Shown piece after piece: positions 24,875 to 35,207 of a stretch of DNA of 64,000 nt. The translations under genes and the position numbers were made by a program. Each line of letters opens with the position of its first letter. Within the stretch, counting starts at the first letter, position 1. Source of the stretch: Anaspis maculata (Eukaryota > Arthropoda > Insecta > Coleoptera > Scraptiidae); contig OX421962.1 in NCBI GenBank assembly GCA_949128115.1, forward strand, positions 59,995,787 through 60,059,786, written 5' to 3'. The notes beneath the pieces are model-generated. The model was given only the letters and a program-made list of their open reading frames with translations, did no database searches and was not told where the DNA came from.

Positions 24875-27800
24875 TTATATGACATTGAGTAAATTTGTGG
24901 TAGTGAGGAAACTGATGAGGGCCTCTTCTCTATCTTTGGAGTTTCCGAGTATCTCGCTAATGTTATCGCTGTTCAGTGTGTCCTCCCTTGTCTTTTGATA
25001 CTTTTTACAAGTTAACAGTAGATGATGAACAGAGAGTCGCTCGTTGCATGTATCACATGTGGGAGGAGGGCTTCTGGTGATGATAAATTTGTGTGTTTGG
25101 TTTGTGTGACCTATCCTCAGCCGTGTGATTGCAACTTGCTCTTTTCGGTTTGTAGTTGGAAACCAAGCCTCGGTATTGGGCTTCACCTCATTGAGCTTCG
25201 TGGATAGCGTTGACCACTGCTGACTCCATAGGGCTGGTACCAATGTTTTCAGGTGTTTCTTGATGTCACAGTGTAACATGGATTCTTCTTGTGTGGAGTT
25301 GGAAGATGAGGTAGCTTGGAGAGCTTCGTGGTCCGCGATATCGTTGCCCAAGATGCCAACGTGGGAAGGCACCCAAAGCAGCGTGATTTGTTTACCGCCG
25401 GCTCTCAAGTTCATGATTTCTTTTTGGATGTTCTGCACTATGTAGTTGGAGGAATATACTTGAGATATGGCCTGGACTGCAGTCTTCGAGTCTGAACAGA
25501 CCACCATGTTACGGGCGATGGTACTATGGGCGATGGCAGGTGTCCCCGGACCCGGAAGGACACTTCCGGCTTCGGGGACACCCGAAACGCTGGCTGCATT
25601 TTTTAGAGCTTGCAGAATGGCATATAGTTCGGCATTAAAAACACTGGTCTCTTTCGGTAGTTTAAAAATCTTCGATTGGTCCATCACAATTACCGAGCAG
25701 CCGACACCACTACTTTCACTTTTTGACGCGTCGGTGTAAATCACGAGTGAATTTTCGAATTCGGAACAAATTGATTTAAACTGCAGCTGGATGATTTCGG
25801 ATGGGTACTCGGTTTTTGGATATTTTGTAAGGTCCAGGATTGTTTCTGGGGGTTGGAAAGTCCACGGGGGATTGATTGCTATCGGTTTGGGCATACTTTT
25901 AGGGAAATTGATGCCATGTTCTCTTAAAATGGTGTTGATTTGTTCGTAGAACGGCTTATTATTTGAGTTCATGCTCCTGTATGATGTTGAAAATCGGTTG
26001 GAGAAAGTGCAGCGATGCGCCGGGTTTCTGGGATTCTCTGATATTCGCGCTGCATACGACAGGGCCAGTTTCTTTCTTCTGTTTGAGAGCGGTGGTTCCC
26101 CAGTAATGCTGAGTATACTGTGGACTGGGCTAGTTCGAAAAGCGCCACAGCATATGCGAAGAGCAGTGCTGTGAACGGAGTCTATCATCTTCAGCAAGGT
26201 GTTGTTGGCAGAATTGTAGATAAAGGAACCGTAGTCTATCTTAGGTCGGACTACGCTTTTGTATATTCGTGTAAGCACTACACTGTCAGCACCCCAGGAG
26301 AGACTTGCCAGAGTTTTTAGAAGTCCAAGACCTCTGTGACAGTCCTTTTTCAGTTGTTTAAGGTGCTGCTTCCACGTTAGTTTGCTATCGAAAACCATGC
26401 CAAGAAATTTTATACAATCAGTGCTGGTGATATAGTTGTCATAAATTTTCAGTGTAGGAGACACTAAAGATGGCTTTTTAGAAAACAGCACACTTCTCGT
26501 CTTATTGGTTGAGAACTTATAACCCAGACCATTTGCCCATTCCTCCATCGACGATACTGCCTCTTGCATCAAGTTTTGCAAAGTGCGCAGGTTCTTTCCT
26601 TTAATGTAAATCACTAGATCGTCTGCATATAGCAACGCTTTCACTGGGAGTTTCAGTTTTTTAATGCATTCATTTATGGCTGCTAGGAATAGAGTAACAC
26701 TCAGGATGGCTCCTTGTGGTGTGCCATTTTCTAGATGTTTTTCTTGGGAGAGAGTGCCATTTGCTTTAACTCTGAACGTTCTATTGTTTAAGAAACCTAT
26801 GACGAAGTGCAGCATTCTACCCTCGACTCCCCAGTTTTTAAGTGTTTCTATTATATGATATCTCCACGTCATGTCGTAGGCCTTCTCCAAATCAAAGAAG
26901 ACTGCCAAGACACTTTGCCGATTTGTGAAAGATTCCAGGATTTCCGATTGAAGGACCACAAGGTTATCCGCGGTTGATCTGCCCTTTCTGAAACCGGACT
27001 GCTCTGCGGCTAGAAGATGGTTCTGTTCCAGGTACCAGGTCAACCTTTTGTTTATCATTTTCTCCATAAGCTTGCACGTAGTACAAGTCAATGATATGGG
27101 TCGATATGAGTCCATGTCCGAGTTTGATTTGTTAGGTTTGCAAATGGGAATGATTATGGCAGTGCTCCACATCGAAGGGAAATCATGTGATATCCAAAGT
27201 CCGTTGTAGGTATTCAGTAGAAATGATTTTGCATCAGAAGAGATCTTGTCCAGGAAAATGAAAGGAATATTATCCGGCCCAGGCGAGGAGTTTTTTGATT
27301 CTGACAATGCATTTTCAAGCTCGAGCGTTGTGAACTTTACATTGAGTGGATCATCGTTGTTGTTGAGTGGTGTAAGCAGCCGTCTTTCTTGCACCTGCTT
27401 GATATTTTTAAGGAAGACTTCAGTATAGTTTTCGTTGCTTGACTTTTTTTCGAAATGTGCAGCGAGGCTTTCTGCTATATCTTCAGGGGATTCAGCCGTG
27501 GTGCCATTGGTTTTTTTTAGCATTGGAATCATATGGCTTGTATTGATCCCTTTAATGTTTTTGATCTTTTTCCATATTTCTGAGGGGGGTGTATTGCTTC
27601 GTAAGGTTGACACGTATTCTTCCCAAGATTGTTTTTTACTGCGTCGCAGCGTTAACCGCGCTTTTGCTCGGCATCTTTTAAATTCAAGTAGGTTTTCGAG
27701 GTTATTGTGTCGCTTCAGTTTGTTGAAAGCTTTTTTCTTGGCTTTGGTAGCTTCCTCGCACTCGCTATTCCACCATGGAACTAAGCGTTGTCTATGATTT

Positions 27801-28687
27801 GCTGACGTTTTTCCAATTGCCCAGTCTGCAGCTTCATTCAGGATGTTAGTAAAAGTTGTAAGGGCCCTGATCGCATTTTCTGTTATTTCTGGTTGTAGAA
27901 CGCGGAGTTTGTTATCTACAATTCCCGCAAAAAGCTCCCAGTTAGCCTTGTCCAATCTCCATTTTGGAGTACTGCGCATAGAGGTTGGTTGTCTGCTTGT
28001 GTCACTCACGTAGATAGTGAAATGGTCGCTACCGTGTAGGACGTTGTCTGTTTCCCAGGTAAGGTTGGGTGCCAAAGATGGGTCGCACAGGGTGATGTCC
28101 AACGAAGAGATGTTTCCATTAAACGCGTTAAATCTTGTTCCGGAACCATCATTCAAGAGAATCAAGTTTTCTGTATCCATGAATCTCTCTACAGTTAGCC
28201 CTCTTCGATCACTGGTTTCGGACCCCCATATTATATTATGAGAGTTTATATCACCTAGGATGATGCGTGGTGAAGGTAGCTGTCTGGCGAGGTCGAGTAA
28301 TTCTTGATTATCGACGTGTCTGTTTGGAGGGATGTAGAGATTACATATTGAAATTGTTCTAGTGTAGTATTCGATCGATATTGCGACTGCTTCCAAGTCA
28401 GTGGTAAGAGGGATTTCTGAGGCGTTATATGTGTTTTTGACAAATGTAGCAACTCCTCCGCTCGCTCTTACAGCATCCGGTCGGTTTTTGAAAAAGGTTG
28501 AGTAGCCCCTCATTGTGTAATTTTGGTTATTTTTGAAGTTTGTCTCCTGTATGCACACAATTTGGGGAGTCTTGTTTGATATTATTGTGTTAAGGTCAGT
28601 CAGGTTGTTGAAAAGTCCATTTATGTTCCACTGTACAATGAAAGTTGATTCGGTAGTAGTTGAGAGGTGAGAAAAGGATACAGGCAT
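24875..28687 (-). CDS. LINE ORF2: endonuclease, reverse transcriptase, RNase H
   Basis: A 1270-codon frame from the first in-frame ATG, 11 bases past the ORF1 stop. The frame is open 15 bases further upstream, but from a TTG. It nicks target DNA and copies the element RNA at the nick. The apurinic-type endonuclease covers about residues 15-230, with QWNINGL, IQETNF, GDINSHN and the catalytic SDH. The reverse transcriptase covers about 460-750, with FRKGRSTADN, FFDLEKAYD, GTPQGAILS and YADD near 685. RNase H covers about 975-1130 with its acidic residues in YTDAS, NAELYAIL and CSDS, then WVPSHVGILGNDIADHEA. A C-terminal CX2CX8HX4C finger lies near 1200. All catalytic motifs are intact. A proline/glycine-rich insertion within RNase H, between NAELYAIL and CSDS, is encoded by the palindrome at 25539-25582. 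Confidence 0.96.
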   Translation of the reverse strand: MPVSFSHLSTTTESTFIVQWNINGLFNNLTDLNTIISNKTPQIVCIQETNFKNNQNYTMRGYSTFFKNRPDAVRASGGVATFVKNTYNASEIPLTTDLEAVAISIEYYTRTISICNLYIPPNRHVDNQELLDLARQLPSPRIILGDINSHNIIWGSETSDRRGLTVERFMDTENLILLNDGSGTRFNAFNGNISSLDITLCDPSLAPNLTWETDNVLHGSDHFTIYVSDTSRQPTSMRSTPKWRLDKANWELFAGIVDNKLRVLQPEITENAIRALTTFTNILNEAADWAIGKTSANHRQRLVPWWNSECEEATKAKKKAFNKLKRHNNLENLLEFKRCRAKARLTLRRSKKQSWEEYVSTLRSNTPPSEIWKKIKNIKGINTSHMIPMLKKTNGTTAESPEDIAESLAAHFEKKSSNENYTEVFLKNIKQVQERRLLTPLNNNDDPLNVKFTTLELENALSESKNSSPGPDNIPFIFLDKISSDAKSFLLNTYNGLWISHDFPSMWSTAIIIPICKPNKSNSDMDSYRPISLTCTTCKLMEKMINKRLTWYLEQNHLLAAEQSGFRKGRSTADNLVVLQSEILESFTNRQSVLAVFFDLEKAYDMTWRYHIIETLKNWGVEGRMLHFVIGFLNNRTFRVKANGTLSQEKHLENGTPQGAILSVTLFLAAINECIKKLKLPVKALLYADDLVIYIKGKNLRTLQNLMQEAVSSMEEWANGLGYKFSTNKTRSVLFSKKPSLVSPTLKIYDNYITSTDCIKFLGMVFDSKLTWKQHLKQLKKDCHRGLGLLKTLASLSWGADSVVLTRIYKSVVRPKIDYGSFIYNSANNTLLKMIDSVHSTALRICCGAFRTSPVHSILSITGEPPLSNRRKKLALSYAARISENPRNPAHRCTFSNRFSTSYRSMNSNNKPFYEQINTILREHGINFPKSMPKPIAINPPWTFQPPETILDLTKYPKTEYPSEIIQLQFKSICSEFENSLVIYTDASKSESSGVGCSVIVMDQSKIFKLPKETSVFNAELYAILQALKNAASVSGVPEAGSVLPGPGTPAIAHSTIARNMVVCSDSKTAVQAISQVYSSNYIVQNIQKEIMNLRAGGKQITLLWVPSHVGILGNDIADHEALQATSSSNSTQEESMLHCDIKKHLKTLVPALWSQQWSTLSTKLNEVKPNTEAWFPTTNRKEQVAITRLRIGHTNQTHKFIITRSPPPTCDTCNERLSVHHLLLTCKKYQKTREDTLNSDNISEILGNSKDREEALISFLTTTNLLNVI
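25539..25582. repeat. Perfect-ended hairpin inside the RNase H coding region
   Basis: GGTGTCCCCG (25539-25548) is inverted as CGGGGACACC (25573-25582), and an inner hairpin CCGGAAG/CTTCCGG (25552-25569, loop GACA) lies between. The palindrome is in frame within ORF2 and encodes about 15 residues rich in Gly, Pro and Val between two conserved RNase H motifs. The GC content is well above that of the surrounding LINE. Confidence 0.85.
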
Positions 28688-28698
28688 TTTATATTGGG

Positions 28699-29949
28699 TC
28701 AAAAAGTATTTGATGCCTGGGAGCAGTCGGATTCATCTTCTGTTGCTGATGCTGCTTGATCACCATGGAACTGTTTCGTAATCTTGTTTCTTATCCTTGT
28801 GCATCTACTTTTTATTGTACGGTTGGACAGGTGTGAGTGTATAGTTCTCAACATATCTATCACTGCAGGAATGTCTTCTGTATAATCTCTGGCAATACTT
28901 AAAGGATCTGTTGAACCATGGGTGTTTTCAAAAAATAGAAGAGTTTCATGAAAGTTCAATGGTAAAGGCTTAGAAGGATCTTCAAAAAGAAATTGAGCAG
29001 GTTTGAGTAGTTCTTCCAGTGGTACCAAGTTTTCTGTAGATTTGGATTTGTTTAATTTCTCACTTTTTTCTGCGTTGACTACCGATGAAATTGACGATTG
29101 CTGTATTATTGTTTGCATTTTCTTTGGCTTTTTCGTGATCCTAGTTTTTTCGTTGGGGACTACAAACAATGTTTCCTGATCTTGTAGTTCTGTAGTGGGT
29201 GAAGGTGTTTCAATGTTTCGCTTCCGAGATGTAAAGTTTTCTGGTTCGTTCGTTGTTTCTTGTGATGCTTGTTCGATGGGCTGTTCTACGGTCTCCGTTT
29301 CCTCCATTGGCTCATTTTGATTTGGACATGCAGATGCTTTATGTCCCGCTATTTTGCATATGAAGCACTGGAGTTCATCGAAGGTTAGGAAAATTCTGAA
29401 ACTTTCTTCGTCATGTTCTACAAGAATGGAATCAGGTAGCTTCAATTTTTCATCTGGTAACACAAAGATTTGCCTCCTGAAGCTCAGCACGTGACTATAT
29501 TCGTCCCCCAGAATTCCGGCGCGCAGTGTGGACATTGACGAGACAGGTTTGTATCCTATTGATTTAACTTTTTCTTCGAGCGTTGAATTGGGTATAGAAA
29601 AACATACATTTGATAGAATTATTCTCTTAGCAGGAGATTTTAAGCGTCTAACTGTTACTTGTGTTCCATCAATTGTAACTATTTTTGTATTATCCACTAA
29701 GTCATCAACAATCGCAGTGCTTGAGAGAAAAATGCAAATTCTGTTTTTTGATATTCTTGAGGCAGCTAAAATATTTTTCGGCCCGACAATATTTCCTATT
29801 GCTACTACATAATCAGTTATTCTCAAATTTTCGTTCTCCAGGACGTCGATCACTATAGCTTGCTCTCTTTTTGGCGTTACTTGAGTTTTAATTGCATTGG
29901 CATATGAACGGTTTGATTGGCTAGTTGGTGAATTCATTATGTGTGACAT
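28699..29949 (-). CDS. LINE ORF1: zinc-knuckle nucleic-acid-binding protein
   Basis: A 416-codon frame starting at ATG 29949 and ending in TGA at 28699-28701. It probably coats the element RNA and helps carry it to the nucleus. A basic, structured N-terminal half leads into one CX2CX4HX4C knuckle (CFICKIAGHKASAC) near residues 193-207. A Glu/Thr/Ser-rich linker follows with a basic RKRNIE patch, then a KKPKK cluster that could be a nuclear signal. Elements of this group often carry two or three knuckles; only one is clear here. ORF2 begins 11 bases after the stop, so it is probably translated by reinitiation or a related mechanism. Confidence 0.93.
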   Translation of the reverse strand: MSHIMNSPTSQSNRSYANAIKTQVTPKREQAIVIDVLENENLRITDYVVAIGNIVGPKNILAASRISKNRICIFLSSTAIVDDLVDNTKIVTIDGTQVTVRRLKSPAKRIILSNVCFSIPNSTLEEKVKSIGYKPVSSMSTLRAGILGDEYSHVLSFRRQIFVLPDEKLKLPDSILVEHDEESFRIFLTFDELQCFICKIAGHKASACPNQNEPMEETETVEQPIEQASQETTNEPENFTSRKRNIETPSPTTELQDQETLFVVPNEKTRITKKPKKMQTIIQQSSISSVVNAEKSEKLNKSKSTENLVPLEELLKPAQFLFEDPSKPLPLNFHETLLFFENTHGSTDPLSIARDYTEDIPAVIDMLRTIHSHLSNRTIKSRCTRIRNKITKQFHGDQAASATEDESDCSQASNTF

Positions 29950-30317
29950 TTTTGCAAGAGTATTTTAGGATCCTTGTTGTCAAAAATCCTTGTGGTGTGT
30001 ATTAATTTCTTAGATAGGATGAAAACAAGAAGTTTGCATTGTTTTGGCTTATCGCACAGCTGGGCTGTGGATAGGTAAAAAGTGGAGATAACGCGCACGG
30101 CGTTTGTTGGTGTTCGTAGTTTGTGAATTTGTTAAGGTTTCAGGGTGTGATTGAGTTGAGGATAACCTTTGGGCTGACTAGTATGAGAAAACTGGGACTT
30201 TACTTCACGTATTCACCTGTTTTCTATCGGATTTCCTATGGCAAGTACTACTTTATTCACACTTTGTTTTAGCACTCCGTTAAATCACGTGCGCACCTTT
30301 TGAAAAACCTGACACTT
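29950..30317 (-). promoter_or_regulatory. LINE 5' UTR with presumed internal promoter
   Basis: The stretch between the 5' target duplication and the ORF1 ATG. Elements of this group carry their RNA polymerase II promoter here, downstream of the start site. I see no TATA box and did not identify a specific promoter motif. Confidence 0.5.
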
Positions 30318-30332
30318 CTCTAATTTAAACTT
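30318..30332. repeat. Target site duplication of the LINE (5' side)
   Basis: CTCTAATTTAAACTT, identical to 24777-24791. Its position fixes the 5' end of the element at about 30317. Confidence 0.92.
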
Positions 30333-31498
30333 GTATAAGGTCTAAATTAAGATTTACCTTTATAAAGTTAAAGCAAACTTTGCAACGTTTCAAAGTTTTA
30401 AGTGATTGTTTGATAGTTTTGTCGTTATGCACGCGGAAAACTTGATTACCGCTATAAGTTTCAGGAACTTGTGCGAGCAGCATGATGTTTAAGGATTTTA
30501 TCTTTTCTTACATGTATTATTTAAATATCAGGGGAGACGTTTCAAAAACATTGTCGCCAGCACGCAAATATTTAGGCTTGCTGTATGCTTTCAAGACAGA
30601 AAGATTGTAAATTTTTTATAGCGCCGTTTTCAGATTCGTTCTTTTTGTATTTTTTGAAAATCTGTTTCGACTGTCTTTTCCTTGATCTTCAAGTCGTATA
30701 CTTTTCTTTTAAAACACGTTTTATATTGGTGGGTATTTGTTTAGTGCCTGGGTCTTTGTCAATATTATCTAGATAGGTATACGTGATATTAAGTAAAATT
30801 TTATTGGGGGATGCACGCTGGGCTGTAAACTAAAGTAAATACGAAAAACAAATGACAAAAATTTAGGTTGTTAAGTAAATTATCCAAATAAAAATATTTG
30901 TTCTAGGCATTCAGTCCGTTTACGATGTTTAATTAAAGGAACAAATACGAAGTATTTCACAAAATTTGTGTGAGACAAATAATGTTAACAATAGCCCGTA
31001 CCCGTGTGCAGAGTGTAAATAACGTCATATTTATTTTATAATTTGAATAAATAAAATTTTAAAATTATTATCACAATTTAGAGAGACACGTTTTACGTCT
31101 GAAAATATCATCATCATGATCATAATAATTATTGTAATGGTTACATAACGTTTTATGGCCTATAGTCTGATGATAGTGCTAGATTGCATGCAACTTGTGC
31201 AATTTTTTGTTAAAAATTTCGTGATGGAATTATTTAGGTTGCATTTTGAGAACGTTAGGTGATAATAATCGTATGCAATTACTTACGGGGAGATCCCGAA
31301 GGTTGCTCCGTACCTAAATAATAAATGTAATACCACTTTAACCACCCTGTTCCAAGTAGTTATAACAATGTATAGCTGCTCACCCAGGTGGACCAACGGC
31401 TTTATGTGCTTTCCTAGGCACAGGGACAGCGTAGGTTGTTGACACTGACAGGCTACTCATCCATAAAATGACGCCGCGAGGCATTGCTTATAGCTTTG
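30333..31498. other. No gene or clear repeat
   Basis: About 1.2 kb of AT-rich intronic sequence. Nothing supported. Confidence 0.4.
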
Positions 31499-31500
31499 TA

Positions 31501-32073
31501 ACGTATGGTCCGAAAGTTTTGGGAAATAGTTTTAAGCTAATAACTTTTTCTGAATAGTCTTTATTTTCGTACTTGATAGTGCATAAATTAACATCATATA
31601 TAACACTAACAAATTCATATTCAACATATTGAAAATGGACCATTTTCTTCGATGGATCTCAATTATCTTCTGCCATGTTCCATGATTTTCTGTATCAATT
31701 TGTCAAATTCGAAAATCTCTAATGTTATTGAAAAATGTGACGCCGTAATTGGTCTTCATTCGCAGCTTCCCATCCCTTGTCGTATACTATCCTACTCAAT
31801 ACTTACCAAAAATCTTATATTGGTCGAGCTTGCGGTACATTGGGAGGCAGGAGCTCTGAGAAATTAATCCTGCTGTTGTCCAGAGAATGATCGAACATGG
31901 CAGAAGAAAACCGAGAGCCATCAAAGATAATGGCCCATCTTCAAAATGTTGAATACGAATTTGAAATTGTACAAGATGACGCTAGTTTTTGCAATATTAA
32001 GTTACGAAATTGAAACTATCAATGAAAAGTTATTAGCTTTTAAAAAAATTCCCAAAACTTTCGGACCATACGT
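31501..32073. mobile_element. Foldback element with ACGTATGGTCCGAAAG ends
   Basis: Ends ACGTATGGTCCGAAAGTTTT and AAAACTTTCGGACCATACGT enclose 573 bases with TA on both sides (31499-31500, 32074-32075). Arms of about 170 bases contain AGCTAATAACTTTT and its inverse. No coding content. A Tc1/mariner-type miniature element. Confidence 0.8.
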
Positions 32074-32759
32074 TATATTGTTTGAATGTTAAGTGGCGGT
32101 GAATGTTATCGCAGAACAATTCTTGATACTCTGGCTAAAATTAAGATTTTTACCGCATTTTTGAACGTAAAACATTTTACCCGTGGACGTGAAAGTTCTA
32201 CTTCTAGGGATCTAGGGATGTAAGCTTTATTTTCAATGACAATGTATTTTTCCAAAAACAATGTTATAGCTGTGAGAGATCTTACCTGGCCGGGCTATGC
32301 AGTTTCAACAATAATTATCAATCGTAATATCGTAAATATCGCAAAAACCTCTTAAGAAAACATTGTATATGCAGCTGGACCGTGAAGCCTGGTTTATGCC
32401 CCCACCTATGTTGTAGCCCCCACTAAAAGTGTGTCTTTAGTCCTCCGCAAACCCCAAATACTTTATGCTTTTGATGTGCACTTAGTTATTTTTTTCTTTT
32501 TATGCTCCAACTATTTATAATGATTACCTAAATGTTGAGGCCCACTTATTCAGGGCATTGCATTTGTATCGCATGAATTAGAACAACACTGTTGCTTCTC
32601 TTTTCTTTGGGCCGTCCACATAAGGTTGTAATAATTTGCAGTGCAATTATTTGATACATTATTTTGTAGTATTAGAAATTATTATGCGGCGAAAATTACA
32701 AGCTGTGAACGGCCCATAAAAAGAGATGCAACAGCTTTGTGTTGACTCATGCACTACAA

Positions 32760-32884
32760 GTACCATGCGATCAACAAAATTCGGAATTGGGGTAGGCTGT
32801 GACCAGGTCAAATTTCAGGATGTCAAGCTGCTTTCGGCCAGGGCACAGCCTACCCCAATTCCGAATTTTGTTGATCGCATGGTA
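32760..32884. repeat. Perfect 42-bp-arm hairpin, GGTAGGCTGTG family (copy 2)
   Basis: Arms 32760-32801 and 32843-32884 are exact inverse complements around a 41-base loop; the arms begin GTACCATGCGATCAAC and end GGTAGGCTGTG. The last bases of the right arm, GGTAC, are also the first bases of the target duplication of the hAT element that starts at 32889. Confidence 0.9.
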
Positions 32885-33149
32885 CAATTTGCAGGGCTGG
32901 GCGGTATTTCAAATACAAGTATTTGAAATACGTATTTGAAATACATTTAAGTATTTTGTATTTTGTATTTAAATACATTTGATTGAGAAGTATTTGTATT
33001 CTGTATTTTGGAATAGTTCAGGCAGCTAGTATTTTGTATTTTGTATTTTAAATACATTTTTCGGAGAAGTATTTGATTTTCAAAATACAAAATACAAAAT
33101 ACATTTGTTTCCCATTAGTGGGGTCGGTACACAATGAAAAACGGTACTA

Positions 33150-34584
33150 TACGGCATTTGATGATACAGAAAATTCCTTTTGCATGAGTGTTCTACAAGG
33201 TCTATCGAACGATATTAGAAGGGAAAGCACAAAAGCTTCCCCTTAGGGGGGCCGCAGGGGGCCCTGTCAAGTTGACGGTCCAAGAACTCCTACCAAACCA
33301 TCTTTCAATTTCGTTGTATCACTCAAATGGGGATGATGTGACTCCATTGTGAATCGCGATGGCATTGGTCGTCATGTCTCTTTCCACCTCCATGCTTTAA
33401 AAAATAATTTCTTCGGGAGGTCAGAGAAATCACTTTTTATTTTTTTGTACATACAAGAGGATGCAAAGTTGGCATGTTTTGTGCTTTAACCTGTTATTTG
33501 GCATTCCCAAAATCCTATTAGGAAGTCGATTTTTCAAATTCTCAATTTTGGGTTGATTGGTAGGCTAAGAAGTAGATATTTTGTAACATCCAGTTTAGAC
33601 GTACTTTCTTCAGTGTCCAACTGAAGGTTATTGGAATCATCATCAGGGGTGGATACACTGAACTATTTTCTAAACATTATGTCGGGAAAATCAATTCTAA
33701 ACCGCGCATAGAGAGTATTACACAAATTATTTTTCTTTCGGTTGGTCGAATTGTGATGCCTACTACGTCCGTCAGGGAAAACGCTGAGCATTGCCAGCCT
33801 AAACTAGTATGAAAACAGCCTAAACAAATTCAAAACTGACTAAAACTCTGAGTGCCAACTCAGAATTGAATGTCGAAACACATGATGATTGTTTTAGACA
33901 GTTTTGAATTCGTTTAGGCTGTTTTCATACTAGTTTAGTCTGGCGATGCTCAGCGCTCTCCCTGACGGACGTAGTATAGGCATCGCAATTCGACCGACCG
34001 GAAGAAAAATAATTTTTGTACTCTCCATGGCCGGTTTAGGATTGATTTCCTGGACATAATGTTTTTAAAATAGTTCAGTCTATCCACCCCTGCGATTATT
34101 TCAATAACATCCAGTTGGACATTGAAAAAAGTACATCTGAACTGGATGTTAAAAAATACCTAATTCTTAGTCTACCAGTCAGTCCAAAATTGAGAATTTG
34201 AAAAATGGACTTCATAATAGGATTTTGGGAATGCCATATAACAGGTTAGGACACAAAACATGTCACCTTTGCGTCCTCTTGTATATATAAAAAAATAAAA
34301 AGTAATTTCCCTGACCTCCCGAAGAAATTATTTTTTCAAGCATGAAGGATGGGAGAGACATGGAGACCAATGCCATCGAGATTCACAATGGAGTCACATC
34401 ATCCCCATTTGAGTGATACAACGAAATTGAAAGATAGTTTGGCAGGAGTTTTTGGACCGTCAACTGGACAGGGCCCCCTGCGGCCCCCTGAGGGGAAGCT
34501 TTCGTGCTTCCCCTTCTTATATCGTTCTTTAAGTCTTGTAGAACACTCATGCAGAAGGAATTTTCTGTATCATTAAATGCCGTA
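33150..34584. mobile_element. Foldback element nested in the hAT relic
   Basis: TACGGCATTTGATGATACAG on the left is inverted as CTGTATCATTAAATGCCGTA on the right, with TA on both sides (33148-33149, 34585-34586). The arms remain complementary almost to the centre near 33865, giving about 1.43 kb of near-complete palindrome. It splits the older hAT element, so it inserted later. The arms are GC-richer around GGGGCCC-type motifs near 33245 and 34478. Confidence 0.82.
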
Positions 34585-34744
34585 TAGGAATGGCTACCAA
34601 CCTTACCATGCTCTTTAGTCTGTTTGGGCCAAAATTGTTCTGGTAATATTATATTCACCCCATTGACATTTCTTGCTTTTGCACACTATCTGGGATAGAT
34701 ATTTAGTTCGATTGCATCTTTTACGTTTTACGTTTTACTGGTAA

Positions 34745-34870
34745 ATGCATCCTACCGTCAGCCACGAGAGGTTCCATTTCGGATGTCGGACAATATTTTC
34801 AAAAAGCTGGTTAGCCCCAAAGAAAATCAACATTTGTTATTTTGAAGAATTGATGAATGAAGTAAGGAAT
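34745..34870 (+). pseudogene. hAT transposase C-terminal (dimerisation) remnant
   Basis: The frame from 34745 reads SHERFHF, then TIFSKS, then LAPKKINICYFEE. That spacing matches the conserved C-terminal dimerisation region of hAT transposases, where an S-x-ER-x-F motif is followed by IxSKxRxRL and P-x-N-hydrophobic residues. Only this tail remains; no catalytic region is visible in the window and the frame has no upstream continuation. It lies inside an element with hAT ends and an 8-bp duplication, which agrees with the assignment. Confidence 0.7.
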
Positions 34871-35207
34871 AGGTTTGAATATGAAGTTTTATTCACTTTA
34901 TGTTTATTTTATTTGTCTTTTCATAGTTCATAATAATTTACTTATTGTTGCGATTGAATCAATGAAGTGTTCCCATTGAAATACTTGCATTTTACGGTTT
35001 TTCCAATAAAATGGTTAGAATACGCAGTAAGAATGTATTTTGTATTTGGATTTCTTAGTTTTCCAAAATACGTATTTTGTATTTTGTATTTCAATGAAAT
35101 TTCAAGAAGTAGTTTGTATTTTGTATTTCGACTATCTTGGATCGTGTATTTTGTAATTTGTATTTAAATACATTTTTCGAAGTATTTTGCCCAGCCCTGG
35201 GTACAAT

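Larger units (their letters stand above)
24792..30317 (-). mobile_element. Full-length I/Jockey-group LINE
   Basis: A complete non-LTR retrotransposon of about 5.5 kb in the same orientation as Pitx, inside the Pitx intron. In order it shows a 5' UTR of about 370 bases, ORF1 (nucleic-acid-binding), ORF2 (endonuclease, reverse transcriptase, RNase H), a short 3' UTR, an AATAAA overlapping the tail, and an A-tail of about 20 residues (T-run 24790-24810). Both reading frames are open and the 15-bp duplications are identical, so the insertion is young and may be active. RNase H downstream of the reverse transcriptase places it in the I group rather than strict Jockey elements, which usually lack it. 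Confidence 0.95.
32889..35199. mobile_element. Decayed hAT element with ATTTTGTATTT subterminal repeats
   Basis: The ends CAGGGCTGGGCGGTATTTC and AGTATTTTGCCCAGCCCTG are flanked by the 8-bp duplication GGTACAAT (32881-32888, 35200-35207), with three extra bases on the left. Inner flanks of about 200 bases are built from repeats of GTATTTTGTATTTT, typical of transposase-binding subterminal regions. Inside are a nested foldback (33150-34584) and a degraded transposase C-terminus on the plus strand (34745-34870). The element must once have been autonomous or derived directly from one that was. Confidence 0.85.

Noticed and set aside
24875..28702. ORF2 start at TTG 28702, overlapping the ORF1 stop by four bases
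   Set aside because: An ATG lies five codons downstream; TTG initiation is improbable in an animal mRNA and the extra codons carry no conserved motif.
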